From Bordetella sp. FB-8 (GTDB taxonomy: Bacteria > Pseudomonadota > Gammaproteobacteria > Burkholderiales > Burkholderiaceae_B), in assembly GCF_000382185.1 (NCBI RefSeq), contig NZ_KB907784.1, positions 2,195,633 to 2,259,632 on the forward strand: a DNA stretch of 64,000 nucleotides, written 5' to 3'. The notes below the pieces were generated by a model. It worked only from the letters and a program-made list of their open reading frames with translations. It did no database searches and was not told the origin of the DNA. Both the position numbers and the translations under genes were made by a program. This document shows positions 1-8,274 of the stretch, piece by piece (within the stretch, counting starts at the first letter, position 1; the number at the start of each line of letters is the position of its first letter).

Positions 1-1385
1 ATGAGGCGGTTCACGCCTGCGCGTCCTGCCTCGGTGGCCAGGTCGAAGTACTGCATCCAGCCGCCGCTTTCGCGCTGGGTCACATGCTCGGTCAGGGAGG
101 CATGCGCAATCTGGCTGTTGCGCGTGACCACGGACTGCACCACGGAGATGCCGATGCTGCTGCCGATGTTGCGCATCAAGCTGTAGATGGAGGTGCCGTA
201 GGCGCGCAGCTCGGGCTTGAGCGTGGCAAAGCTCACGGCCGAGAGCGGCACGAATACCAGGCCCAGTCCCACGCCCTGTATCACCCCGGGCCAGACGATA
301 TCGCTCTCGGACAGCACCAGGGTGTAGCCCATCATCTGGTAGAGCGAATAGCCTGCGACCAGCAGGCCGATGAGCAGCAGGCCGCGCACGTCCAGGCGCC
401 CGACGAGTTTGCCGACCACCAACATGGCGACCATGGTGCCGATGCCGCTGGGGGCGGTGACCAGGCCCGTGGTGGCAACGGGGTAGCCCATCAGGTCTTC
501 CAGCATGGGCGGCAGCAGGGCGCGCGTGGCGTACAGAATGGCGCCGATGACGAAGATAAAGCAGCTGCCGGTGACGAAGTTGCGGTCTTTGAGCAGTTCG
601 ATGCGAAAGAAGGAGCGCTCGCCCGCGGTGGCGGTGTGGATGAGAAAGAACGTGAAACTGATTACGGCCACGGCGGCCTCGATGCGGATCTCGGTCGAGT
701 TGAACCAGTCCTTCTGCTGGCCGCGGTCAAGCAGGGCCTGCAGCGCGCCGATGGCGAATGACAAGGTGATGAATCCGAAGAGATCCAGCGTGCTTTTTCC
801 CGCGGCCTTGATGCGCGGCATGTAGGTCATGACGCCGAGCAGGGCCAGCAGGCCGATGGGCAGATTGATGAAGAACACCCAGCGCCAGTTGTAGCTGTCG
901 GTCAGCCAGCCGCCCAGCGTGGGGCCGAGAATGGGGCCCACCATCACCCCCACGCCCCAGATGGCCATGGCCTGCGGCTGTTTTTTCGGGGGGTTGATGT
1001 TGAGCAGGATCGATTGCGACAGCGGCACCAGCGAGGCGCCGAACAGGCCCTGCAGCAGCCGCGCCGCGACGATCTGCGCCAACGAGTCGGAAATGCCGCA
1101 CAGCACGGAAGCGATGGTGAACCCGGCGATCGAGGCGCACAGCAGCTGGGTAGTGCCGTAGCGCGCGGCCAGCCAGCCGGTGAGCGGGGTGGCGATCGCC
1201 GCCGCCACGATGTAGGAGGTGAGCACCCAGGTGATCTCGTCCTGCGAGGCCGACAGCGCTCCCTGCATGTGCGGCAGGGCGACGTTGGCGATGGTACTGT
1301 CCAGGGTCTGGATCAGAGTGGCCAGCATGATCGATATTGTGATCATGCTGCGGTTGATCGGGGTTGGGGCGTCGGCGGCGGACAT
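1..1385 (-). CDS. DHA2-family (EmrB/QacA-type) multidrug MFS exporter, C-terminus cut by the window edge
   Basis: Inner-membrane drug:H+ antiporter of the 14-TM MFS class. Reading the minus strand from ATG at 1385 gives 461 codons without a stop up to the window edge. The N-terminus carries the DHA2 helix-1 signature LDSTIANVALP, followed by WVLTSYIVAAAI and a motif-A-like GWLAARYGTTQLL; motif C appears as GPILGPTLGGWL. These match EmrB-like proteins of about 500 residues, so only the last few dozen residues lie outside. It is divergent from a MarR-type regulator with a palindrome between them, the usual arrangement of a substrate-inducible efflux locus. The substrate cannot be read from the sequence. 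Confidence 0.9.
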   Translation of the reverse strand, partial: MSAADAPTPINRSMITISIMLATLIQTLDSTIANVALPHMQGALSASQDEITWVLTSYIVAAAIATPLTGWLAARYGTTQLLCASIAGFTIASVLCGISDSLAQIVAARLLQGLFGASLVPLSQSILLNINPPKKQPQAMAIWGVGVMVGPILGPTLGGWLTDSYNWRWVFFINLPIGLLALLGVMTYMPRIKAAGKSTLDLFGFITLSFAIGALQALLDRGQQKDWFNSTEIRIEAAVAVISFTFFLIHTATAGERSFFRIELLKDRNFVTGSCFIFVIGAILYATRALLPPMLEDLMGYPVATTGLVTAPSGIGTMVAMLVVGKLVGRLDVRGLLLIGLLVAGYSLYQMMGYTLVLSESDIVWPGVIQGVGLGLVFVPLSAVSFATLKPELRAYGTSIYSLMRNIGSSIGISVVQSVVTRNSQIAHASLTEHVTQRESGGWMQYFDLATEAGRAGVNRL

Positions 1386-1454
1386 TGAGGCAGTACTGCA
1401 GAGGGAGGGGGCGGCGTGGCGAACCAGCACGGAATTATAATATGTGGCGACTTA

Positions 1455-1472
1455 TAATAAGCAAGCTTATTA
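1455..1472. promoter_or_regulatory. Perfect palindrome between efflux gene and marR-like gene, probable MarR operator
   Basis: TAATAAGC-AA-GCTTATTA is a perfect 8-bp inverted repeat with a 2-bp centre. It sits in an AT-rich patch 12 bp before the regulator ATG and about 70 bp from the exporter start. MarR proteins bind such near-18-bp palindromes, so autoregulation and exporter repression are inferred. Confidence 0.6.
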
Positions 1473-1484
1473 AATACCTGTCCT

Positions 1485-1931
1485 ATGCCCCATTCCTACG
1501 AAGAGCGCTTCGGTTTTCTGGTTTCCGACATTGCCCGCCTGCAGGCCATTCAGTTCGATCGGCGCGGACGCCAGCGGTTGGTGCTTAGCCGCGCCCAATG
1601 CCGCGTGGCGCTGTATCTCTCCACGCTGGGTCCGATGAGCCAGGCCAAGCTGGCCGAAACGCTGGATGTCACACCCATGACCGTGGCGCGCATGCTGGAT
1701 CGCATGCAGGAGGCGGGTTGGGTGCAGCGCGTTCCCGCGCCCAACGACCGCCGGGCCTTCATGGTGCAGGCGACCGACAAGGTCGAGGATGCGTTAGGGC
1801 CGGCCCTGGCCCTGGGCGACGAGATCACCGCCCTGGCCATGCAGGGCCTGAGCGACACGGAACGCAAGACTTTGCTGCGGCTGCTGAGTGTGGTGCGCGG
1901 CAACCTCGCCTCCGGGCAAGCCGGGGACTGA
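1485..1931 (+). CDS. MarR-family transcriptional regulator
   Basis: A 148-residue winged-helix repressor, the normal MarR length. The helix-turn-helix is MSQAKLAETLDVTPMTVARMLDRM (about residues 46-69), followed by the wing GWVQRVPAPNDRRAFMV; the DRR motif of the wing is a MarR hallmark. It starts at ATG 1485 right after the palindromic 1455-1472 element and is divergent from the DHA2 exporter, so it most likely represses both genes until a ligand binds. The ligand is unknown. Confidence 0.9.
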   Translation: MPHSYEERFGFLVSDIARLQAIQFDRRGRQRLVLSRAQCRVALYLSTLGPMSQAKLAETLDVTPMTVARMLDRMQEAGWVQRVPAPNDRRAFMVQATDKVEDALGPALALGDEITALAMQGLSDTERKTLLRLLSVVRGNLASGQAGD

Positions 1932-2052
1932 GACCGGCGCGCCCGACTCGCCGATTTGCCTGCGCAACCGTTCTCGGGCAGCATCAGCGGATGTCGGGTG
2001 TGCGTGATTGCGCCCCGGCCTCGTTAAAACCTTCTCTTTTCGATATCCGTAC

Positions 2053-3234
2053 ATGATAGGCCGCGAATTTCTGCACGCCCCTGGTCCCACCCATATTCCC
2101 CAGGTGGTGCTCAATGCCATGAACCGGCAGCCGCTGGACCTCGTCGATGACAGGCTCAAGGAAATCGCCAAATCCTGCTTCGAGGACCTGAAGGACCTTT
2201 TTCGCACCCAGGGCCATGTCTTTATCTATGCAGGCAACGGGCATGGCAGCTGGGAAGCGGTGTTGGGCAACATCTGTGCGCAGGGGGACACGGTGCTGGT
2301 GCCGATCGTCGGCCACTTCGCCCACGAATGGGCGGACCATGCCCGCGCGCTCGGCATCAAGACGCAGACCATCGAAGGCGATTGGCGCCGGGGCATAGAC
2401 CCGGCGCGAATCGAGGAACACCTGCGCCGCGACACCGATCGCCGCATCAAGGCCGTGTTGGCCGTGCAGGTGGACACCGCTACCAGCCTGAGCTGCGACG
2501 TTCAGGCGGTGCGCCGCGCGATGGATGCGGCAGGTCATCCCGCGCTACTGGTGGCCGATGCCGTGGCGTCGTTGGGCGCCATGCCGTTCGAGATGGATGC
2601 CTGGGGCGTGGACGTGGCCATCACCGCGTCGCAGAAGGCGCTGATGTGCCCGCCCGGCCTGGCCATCGTGGCGGCCAACGACAAGGCGGTGCAGATCGCG
2701 CAGGCCACTCCCCGTTTCCAGCGCTATTGGGACTGGAATACCCGCATCGGCGATGAGTACTACACCAAGTTCTGCGGCACCATGCCCGAGCACCACATGT
2801 TCGCGCTGCGCGCGGCGCTGGATCTGATCAAGCAGCGCGGCCTGGAGGCGATCTTCCGTTCGCAGCGCATGTTGTCCGGTGCGGTACACCAGGCCGTGCA
2901 GGCCTGGAGCCAGGCCGGCGCGCTGACGTTCAACGTGTCCGCCGCGTCCGAGCGCGCCGTGACGGTGACGACGGTGCGCACGGCGGCAGGCATCGATCCG
3001 GATCGCTTGCGCACCTACGCCCGCGAAAAGCTGGGCCTGATGATTGCCGGCGGCCTGGGCAAGCTGGGCGGGTCGGCCTTTCGCATCGGCCACATGGGCA
3101 GCATCAATGAGCCCATGATTCTGGGCTGCCTGGCCACGCTCGATCTGGCGCTCAAGGAGCTCGGGCTGCCCCATGGCGAAGGCGCGGTGCAGGCGGCCAT
3201 CGCGCATCTGGCGCGCGAGCGGGCGGCGGGGTAA
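2053..3234 (+). CDS. Class V PLP-dependent aminotransferase (serine/alanine-glyoxylate aminotransferase type)
   Basis: A 393-residue fold-type I PLP enzyme. The N-terminal GREFLHAPGPTHIP and YAGNGHGSWEAVL segments match the alanine/serine-glyoxylate aminotransferase group. The PLP aspartate lies in VADAVASLGAMP and the Schiff-base lysine in TASQKALMCPPG; the C-terminal FRIGHMGSINE is also typical. An in-frame TTG at 2008 would add 15 residues, but ATG 2053 gives the family start. The probable reaction is transamination between an amino acid (serine or alanine) and glyoxylate or another 2-oxo acid. It stands alone and ends before a strong terminator, so the exact substrate is open. Confidence 0.85.
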   Translation: MIGREFLHAPGPTHIPQVVLNAMNRQPLDLVDDRLKEIAKSCFEDLKDLFRTQGHVFIYAGNGHGSWEAVLGNICAQGDTVLVPIVGHFAHEWADHARALGIKTQTIEGDWRRGIDPARIEEHLRRDTDRRIKAVLAVQVDTATSLSCDVQAVRRAMDAAGHPALLVADAVASLGAMPFEMDAWGVDVAITASQKALMCPPGLAIVAANDKAVQIAQATPRFQRYWDWNTRIGDEYYTKFCGTMPEHHMFALRAALDLIKQRGLEAIFRSQRMLSGAVHQAVQAWSQAGALTFNVSAASERAVTVTTVRTAAGIDPDRLRTYAREKLGLMIAGGLGKLGGSAFRIGHMGSINEPMILGCLATLDLALKELGLPHGEGAVQAAIAHLARERAAG

Positions 3235-3260
3235 TTGCCTGCAGCCGTTGCGCGAGCATG

Positions 3261-3288
3261 AAAAACGGGCGCCGCGGCGCCCGTTTTT
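3261..3288. terminator. Bidirectional rho-independent terminator
   Basis: A 13-bp perfect stem (AAAAACGGGCGCC with GGCGCCCGTTTTT, 2-nt centre) has A and T tracts on both sides. It serves the aminotransferase (+) and the convergent GT39 gene (-). Confidence 0.85.
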
Positions 3289-3303
3289 CGCATGTCTGGA
3301 AAA

Positions 3304-4986
3304 TCACGGCTTCCAGTCAGGGTGAGGGTGCGCCGAAGGGATGCATCCCCCGACCGGCGGCACCACACCCCATTTGACGATCACTTGCGGACCCTTCGGG
3401 TCCAAGGTGGCGGGCACGCTGATGGTGCCCGTCCATTTGGCTTCTTTCATCGCGGCGGCAACCTTGGGCATGACTACGTCAGGCGTATCCGGGCTCGCAT
3501 TGATGGCGACCAGCATACCGCACGCTTTCAATTGCTCGGATTTGACCCAGGGCGAGTCGTGCAAGTCGCCGTTGATCAGCACTTGCGCCTGCCGCCCGGC
3601 ATGGATGGCGATGTTGCCGCCCAGCCAGGTATCGGACGTGATGAAGCGCAGCGGGGCATGGACATGGGTGTACCACGCTTGCCTGGCAGCCCGGGCCACG
3701 GCATGGCTGGGAAAATTCGAGCGGCCGGGCTTGCCCAGGATGCTGGCCAGGGGGCCGCGGCCCACGCCATAGCCGGCCGCGGTCAGGAACTGGATCACCA
3801 GGACCGTGATCAGGGCGGTCTTGAGCAGCCGCCGATCACTGTTTTCCGGGTAGAGCCAGAACACCAGCAGGCCGGTCATGAGGAAATAGGTGGTGGTCCA
3901 GTCGGCGATCATGCGCGTGCCGATGAGGATGGACACCGCGCACGTCAGTGCAAAGGGGGCCAGGGCCAGCAGCAGGATGAAGCGGCGGTCTTCGGGACGC
4001 AGGTGGGTGGCGATGCTGCCGCTCGCTGCCTGGACCGGCATGGCCTGCCTGCGGCGTGCGCGCCGCATCAGGCCGCCGACGACCAGCATGGCGAGCAGCA
4101 TCGGGGCCAGGCGCGCCAGGGTCGTGGTGAGCACATACCAGATGGCCAGCAGGTTGTCGGCGCGGCTGATGATGTCCGCCGAGTCGGCGGCGTAGTCCAG
4201 CGGATTGGCCCGGTCGTGCAGCACGTACTTCATGTGATAGAGCCACATGGCATGCGGCAGCACCATCACGACCAGCAGTGCCGTGCCCGCCAGAATGCCT
4301 TTCCAGGTGCGGGCATCGCGCAGGCTGCCGCTACGCACCAGGTGCACGATGAAGATCAGGAACCACACGGCCATGCTGTATTTGGTCAGCGTGGCAAAGC
4401 CCGAAAACATGCCCAGCAGGACCCAGTCGTGCAACTGCTGGTAGCGCCAGGCGCGGTAGAGCATCCAGATCGATCCCGCCACCGACCACAGTTGTAGGGT
4501 GTTGTGGTTGGACATGACGCCGCGCGTAGTGAAGTAGGCGATGGGCATCATCAGCACCACGGCCAGTAGCGCGTTTCGCTGGGACGTGATTTCGCAGCCC
4601 AGACGCCATATGAAATACAGGGCCAGCGCGACGCTTAGCTGGGCAGCCAGGAAAGTGATCCAGATATGACGGCCGAAGACGGACATCAAGGCGTAATGCA
4701 CCCAGGAGGGCAGGGGCGGATGCTTGTAATAGCCCCACTGAAATACATTGCCCCAGACCAACTCCTCCATGTTGTCCGCATCCGGGCCGCTCAGGAGCAG
4801 GCTGGGAAATGCGACCCAGAACAGTAGATTCAGGCTCAGGATCAGCAACAGCAGGGGCTGTAGCGAAGGCGCATCGAGGGAAAACATGGCGGCCAGCCGG
4901 CCGCGCCGCGTTGTGGCGACAGGCGCTGAGGACGACTCCGCCGGAGGAGGCGCCAAGGATGGCGATAGGTCGGAATTTGTCTGCAT
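3304..4986 (-). CDS. GT39/ArnT-like membrane glycosyltransferase
   Basis: A 560-residue polytopic inner-membrane protein with about a dozen hydrophobic segments. Its first periplasmic loop has the acidic motif SGPDADNMEELVWG, the place of the catalytic acidic residues in GT-C enzymes of the PMT/ArnT family, then YKHPPLPSWVHY. Such enzymes use polyprenyl-phosphate sugars to modify lipids or proteins on the periplasmic side. It differs in sequence from the second GT39 gene at 6327 (likely lgmB). It is divergent from the GT2 gene at 5247, which could supply a polyprenyl-linked donor. The acceptor is unknown. Confidence 0.8.
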   Translation of the reverse strand: MQTNSDLSPSLAPPPAESSSAPVATTRRGRLAAMFSLDAPSLQPLLLLILSLNLLFWVAFPSLLLSGPDADNMEELVWGNVFQWGYYKHPPLPSWVHYALMSVFGRHIWITFLAAQLSVALALYFIWRLGCEITSQRNALLAVVLMMPIAYFTTRGVMSNHNTLQLWSVAGSIWMLYRAWRYQQLHDWVLLGMFSGFATLTKYSMAVWFLIFIVHLVRSGSLRDARTWKGILAGTALLVVMVLPHAMWLYHMKYVLHDRANPLDYAADSADIISRADNLLAIWYVLTTTLARLAPMLLAMLVVGGLMRRARRRQAMPVQAASGSIATHLRPEDRRFILLLALAPFALTCAVSILIGTRMIADWTTTYFLMTGLLVFWLYPENSDRRLLKTALITVLVIQFLTAAGYGVGRGPLASILGKPGRSNFPSHAVARAARQAWYTHVHAPLRFITSDTWLGGNIAIHAGRQAQVLINGDLHDSPWVKSEQLKACGMLVAINASPDTPDVVMPKVAAAMKEAKWTGTISVPATLDPKGPQVIVKWGVVPPVGGCIPSAHPHPDWKP

Positions 4987-5246
4987 GCGGGACGTCGGCG
5001 TATAAAATAAATCCGCACGAAAATTGCGGGTGCAAAGCCTGCCATTCTATTGTAATTTCAAATATTTGCGGCTTCTCAGGGGGGACGGGTGAGGCGGATT
5101 TTCCACACGGCTTTTCACGGTAACCTAGCGGCAGGCAAACGAAAGAAAATACGGGGCGGGTAATATGCGCCGATCTGGATCAACACAGCCACAGTTAAAC
5201 GCTGTTGGTGCATACTTCGCAGCCTTGTCAGCTTTTCGGTGAAATC

Positions 5247-6314
5247 TTGACTTCGTCTCCTCTCGATCAGCGCGCCGCCGATTTCGATCCGCCGGCCCCA
5301 CCCCGCTCGGTCGATGGCCGCCCGCCCGTGCGCGGTCTGGTCAGCTGTGTGGTCCCCGGCCTGAACGAATCGGAGAACCTCAAAGTGCTGCTGCCTCGGC
5401 TGAGTGCCCTGCTGGAGCAGTGGTGCGACGGCTGGGAGATCATCGTCGTCGACGACGGCAGTACCGACGCCACCCCGGATCTCATGGCCCAATGGGCCAA
5501 GACTCCCGGGGTGCGCTATGTGCAACTGTCACGCAATTTCGGCAAAGAGGCGGCACTGGCCGCGGGCCTGGAGGAAGTCACCGGCGACGTGGCGATCAGC
5601 CTGGATGCCGACATGCAGCATCCGCTGGAGCTGATTCCCCCCATGCTGCAGCGCTGGCAGGCGGGCGTGGATATGGTCTATGCCGTGCGCAGCGATCGCA
5701 CCGACGAGGGCTGGATCAAGCGGGTCGGCACGAAAATTTTCTACCGCCTGCTGGGCAGTACGCGGCGCGTGCGGGTGCCGCCCCACGCGGGCGATTTTCG
5801 CCTGATGGATCGCAAGGTGGTCGATGCGCTGATCAATCTGCACGAGCGTACGCGCTTCATGAAAGGCTTGTATGCCTGGGTGGGCTTTCGTTCCGAGGCC
5901 ATGCCCTACATGCCCAAAGCGCGCCTGCACGGAATCAGCAGCTTCAACTTCTGGCGCTTGTTCAGCCTGGCCACCGACGGCATCACGGCGTTCACCACTT
6001 GGCCGCTGCGCTTTCTGGGTCTGGTGGGCGCGATCTTTGCCGTGGCGTCCATCATCTACGGCGTGGTCTTGGTGGCGCATTACCTGCTCTATGGCAATCA
6101 GACTTCGGGCTGGACGACCATCGTGACGGCACTGCTTTTTTTCTCCGGCGTCAACCTGCTTTCCTTGGGCGTGATGGGCGAATACGTGGCGCGCATTTTC
6201 GACGAGGTCAAGGGGCGGCCGCTCTTCATTACCGGGCGTCGCCTGGGCCAGGCGCGCCCGCGCCGCGAACCCTCGTCCGGCGCATCCGGTTCCGATGCGC
6301 CTAGCCAGAACTGA
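5247..6314 (+). CDS. lgmA: GT2 polyprenyl-phosphate glycosyltransferase, LgmA-like
   Basis: A membrane-anchored family-2 glycosyltransferase. The nucleotide-binding VVDDGSTDATPD and metal motif LDADMQHP are present, then two C-terminal TM helices (FLGLVGAIFAVASIIYGVVL; ALLFFSGVNLLSLGVMGEY), the DPM1/ArnC-like plan that loads a sugar onto undecaprenyl phosphate. Together with an ArnT-like transferase, a GtrA protein and a YdjC deacetylase downstream, it matches the Bordetella lgm lipid A glucosamine pathway, where LgmA is proposed to form C55P-GlcNAc. The start is uncertain: TTG 5247 follows GGTGA, while TTG 5205 and GTG 5208 are in-frame alternatives without a clear ribosome site. No ATG fits. 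Confidence 0.85.
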   Translation: MTSSPLDQRAADFDPPAPPRSVDGRPPVRGLVSCVVPGLNESENLKVLLPRLSALLEQWCDGWEIIVVDDGSTDATPDLMAQWAKTPGVRYVQLSRNFGKEAALAAGLEEVTGDVAISLDADMQHPLELIPPMLQRWQAGVDMVYAVRSDRTDEGWIKRVGTKIFYRLLGSTRRVRVPPHAGDFRLMDRKVVDALINLHERTRFMKGLYAWVGFRSEAMPYMPKARLHGISSFNFWRLFSLATDGITAFTTWPLRFLGLVGAIFAVASIIYGVVLVAHYLLYGNQTSGWTTIVTALLFFSGVNLLSLGVMGEYVARIFDEVKGRPLFITGRRLGQARPRREPSSGASGSDAPSQN

Positions 6315-6326
6315 ATCCCTGATCCC

Positions 6327-7919
6327 ATGAGTCCTACGAATATTTCCGCGCAACCGCGCCGTCTCTTCTCCGGCGATGCTGTGCTGCTGGGCCTGGCCGC
6401 CTTCTGGCTGATTTTCCTGAACTGGGTACGGCTGCTGACGCTGCCCGACGAAGGCCGCTACACCGGTGTGGCCTGGGACATGCTGCGCCACGGCGACATC
6501 TCCACGCCGCTGCTGGACGGCATGCCGTATTTTCACAAACCGCCCCTGTTCTACTGGCTGGACGCGATATGCATGCACGTGTTCGGCATGAACGAGTGGG
6601 CCGTGCGCCTGCCGTCGGTGCTGGGCGCATGGCTGGCGCTATTTGCGACCTACGCTTTCGTGCGCCGCAACTACGGCGTGGCGACGGCGCGGGTCACCTT
6701 GCTCGTCATGGCCACCATGCCGCTGTTCTTCGGCGCGGCGCAGTTCGCCAACATGGACATGCTGGTGGCCGGCTTGATTTCGGCCACGGTGCTGGCGGGT
6801 GCCGAGACGATCCTGCGGCGCGACAGTGGCCGTCCCTGGCGTGCCATGTCGGCGCTCATGGGGGCGTTGGCCGGCCTGGCTTTCCTGGCCAAGGGACTGA
6901 TCGGCCCGGTGCTGCCGGGGGGCGTGCTGTTCTTCTGGTTGCTCATGCGGCGCGACGGCAAGGGCATGCTCGCGCTGCTGCGTCCGGCAACGCTGCTGGC
7001 TTTCGCCGTGGTCGCCGTGCCCTGGTGCTGGATGATGCAGGTGCGCTACCCGGGTTTTTTCCACTATTTTTTCGTTTACCAGCATTTCGAGCGTTTCCTT
7101 GACTCGGGGTTCAACAACCAGGAACCCTGGCTGTTCTACGTGCCGGTGCTGATCGTCACCGCGCTGCCCTGGACGCTATGGGGGCTGGGCCTGTTCCGCA
7201 AGCCTTTCTGGAAGGCCGAACGCGACCCCAAGGGCATACGCCGGCTCATGGCCATCTGGGGCCTGGTGGTACTGGTGTTCTTCTCGATTCCTGCCTCCAA
7301 GCTGGTGGGCTACGTCCTGCCTGCCCTGCCGCCGCTGGCCTTCCTGCTGGCCGAGCTGGTGCGCGAAGCGGTCGAGCGCGACGGTGCGGCATCGGCGCGC
7401 TACGGCCGCCGGGCCTCGATCACCTGCGTCGCGGCGGTGGTGTTGTGCCTGATTACGCTGGTCATCGCGGCGATCAGCACACTGGAGCGCAGTTCCAGGC
7501 CTCTGGGCGAGGTCATGCGCAAGCACGAGAAGCCGGGCGATACGCTGGTCATGCTGCATTCCTACGCCTTCGACCTGCAGTTCTATGCGCGCTATACCCG
7601 GCCGGCCTGGATCGTCGACAACTGGGACGACCCGAGTATTGCGCGCATCGACAGCTGGCGCAAAGAACTGCTCGACGCTTCGGAGTTCGATCCTACCGTC
7701 CAGGTGCTGGTTTCGCAGCAGGAGTGGAAGCGGCGCATGTGCGCGGGGCCGGACGGCGCGCGCTATTGGGTCTGGGGCGACGGCGGCGACCAGACCGGCA
7801 ATCCGCTGCTGACGGGTGTCAAGCCTGTAGCATCGGACAAGAAAAATATATTGTGGCTGCTCGATGCCGATGCGGCATTTAAGCAGCGGGTTTGTGGCGA
7901 AACGCCCACAGCCGGCTAG
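6327..7919 (+). CDS. lgmB: ArnT-like GT39 lipid A aminosugar transferase, LgmB-like
   Basis: A 530-residue GT-C enzyme. The first loop has LPDEGRYTGVAWDM, the ArnT motif with its acidic pair, then the PYFHKPPLFYWLDA segment; about a dozen hydrophobic helices and a soluble periplasmic C-terminal domain follow. ArnT proteins transfer an aminosugar from C55P to lipid A phosphates at the outer face of the inner membrane. In Bordetella LgmB does this with glucosamine. It starts 12 bp after the GT2 gene, so the two are co-transcribed. Its 3' end overlaps the convergent GtrA gene by 41 bp. Confidence 0.88.
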   Translation: MSPTNISAQPRRLFSGDAVLLGLAAFWLIFLNWVRLLTLPDEGRYTGVAWDMLRHGDISTPLLDGMPYFHKPPLFYWLDAICMHVFGMNEWAVRLPSVLGAWLALFATYAFVRRNYGVATARVTLLVMATMPLFFGAAQFANMDMLVAGLISATVLAGAETILRRDSGRPWRAMSALMGALAGLAFLAKGLIGPVLPGGVLFFWLLMRRDGKGMLALLRPATLLAFAVVAVPWCWMMQVRYPGFFHYFFVYQHFERFLDSGFNNQEPWLFYVPVLIVTALPWTLWGLGLFRKPFWKAERDPKGIRRLMAIWGLVVLVFFSIPASKLVGYVLPALPPLAFLLAELVREAVERDGAASARYGRRASITCVAAVVLCLITLVIAAISTLERSSRPLGEVMRKHEKPGDTLVMLHSYAFDLQFYARYTRPAWIVDNWDDPSIARIDSWRKELLDASEFDPTVQVLVSQQEWKRRMCAGPDGARYWVWGDGGDQTGNPLLTGVKPVASDKKNILWLLDADAAFKQRVCGETPTAG

Positions 7920-8274
7920 CGATGAAGGTCAGGGCGGCCATGCCCAGCAGCACGGCCGCCAGCAGGACGTAGTAGGGCAGCCTGGTCGCATGCAGCAGCC
8001 ACGCATAGGTGGCCTCGTTGATGAGAAAGCCCACGGCCGAGACCAGAAAGAAGCGCAGAGCCGTCGGCAGCAATGCGGCCCTGATGTGCCGGAAGGTCAG
8101 AAGATAGTGGCCCGAGAAGGACACCCAGAAAGACACCAACCAGCCGCCGACGTTGGCCAGCACGGGCGTCAGGCCGCCGAATTTGACGAGCAGGACGGCC
8201 GTGCTCCAGTGCGTGGCCGCCGCGGAGCAGCCGACGGCGACGAACCAGAAAAGTTGTTTTAACAGCGGATGCAT
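7879..8274 (-). CDS. lgmD: GtrA-family membrane protein, LgmD-like flippase candidate
   Basis: A 131-residue protein with four TM helices (WFVAVGCSAAATHWSTAVLL; NVGGWLVSFWVSFSGHYLLTF; FFLVSAVGFLINEATYAWLL; YYVLLAAVLLGMAALTFIASRLWAF). The ending LTFIASRLWAFRH is the GtrA family signature. GtrA proteins help move polyprenyl-phosphate sugars across the membrane, and LgmD is proposed to flip C55P-GlcN in Bordetella. It lies antisense to its partners: its 3' end overlaps lgmB and its ATG (8274) overlaps the deacetylase start at 8269. A much longer in-frame reading upstream to 8979 is the shadow of the deacetylase. Confidence 0.85.
   Translation of the reverse strand: MHPLLKQLFWFVAVGCSAAATHWSTAVLLVKFGGLTPVLANVGGWLVSFWVSFSGHYLLTFRHIRAALLPTALRFFLVSAVGFLINEATYAWLLHATRLPYYVLLAAVLLGMAALTFIASRLWAFRHKPAA

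Noticed and set aside
3292..4497. Plus-strand 401-residue frame
   Set aside because: Antisense shadow of the GT39 gene, with low-complexity His/Gln/Gly composition.
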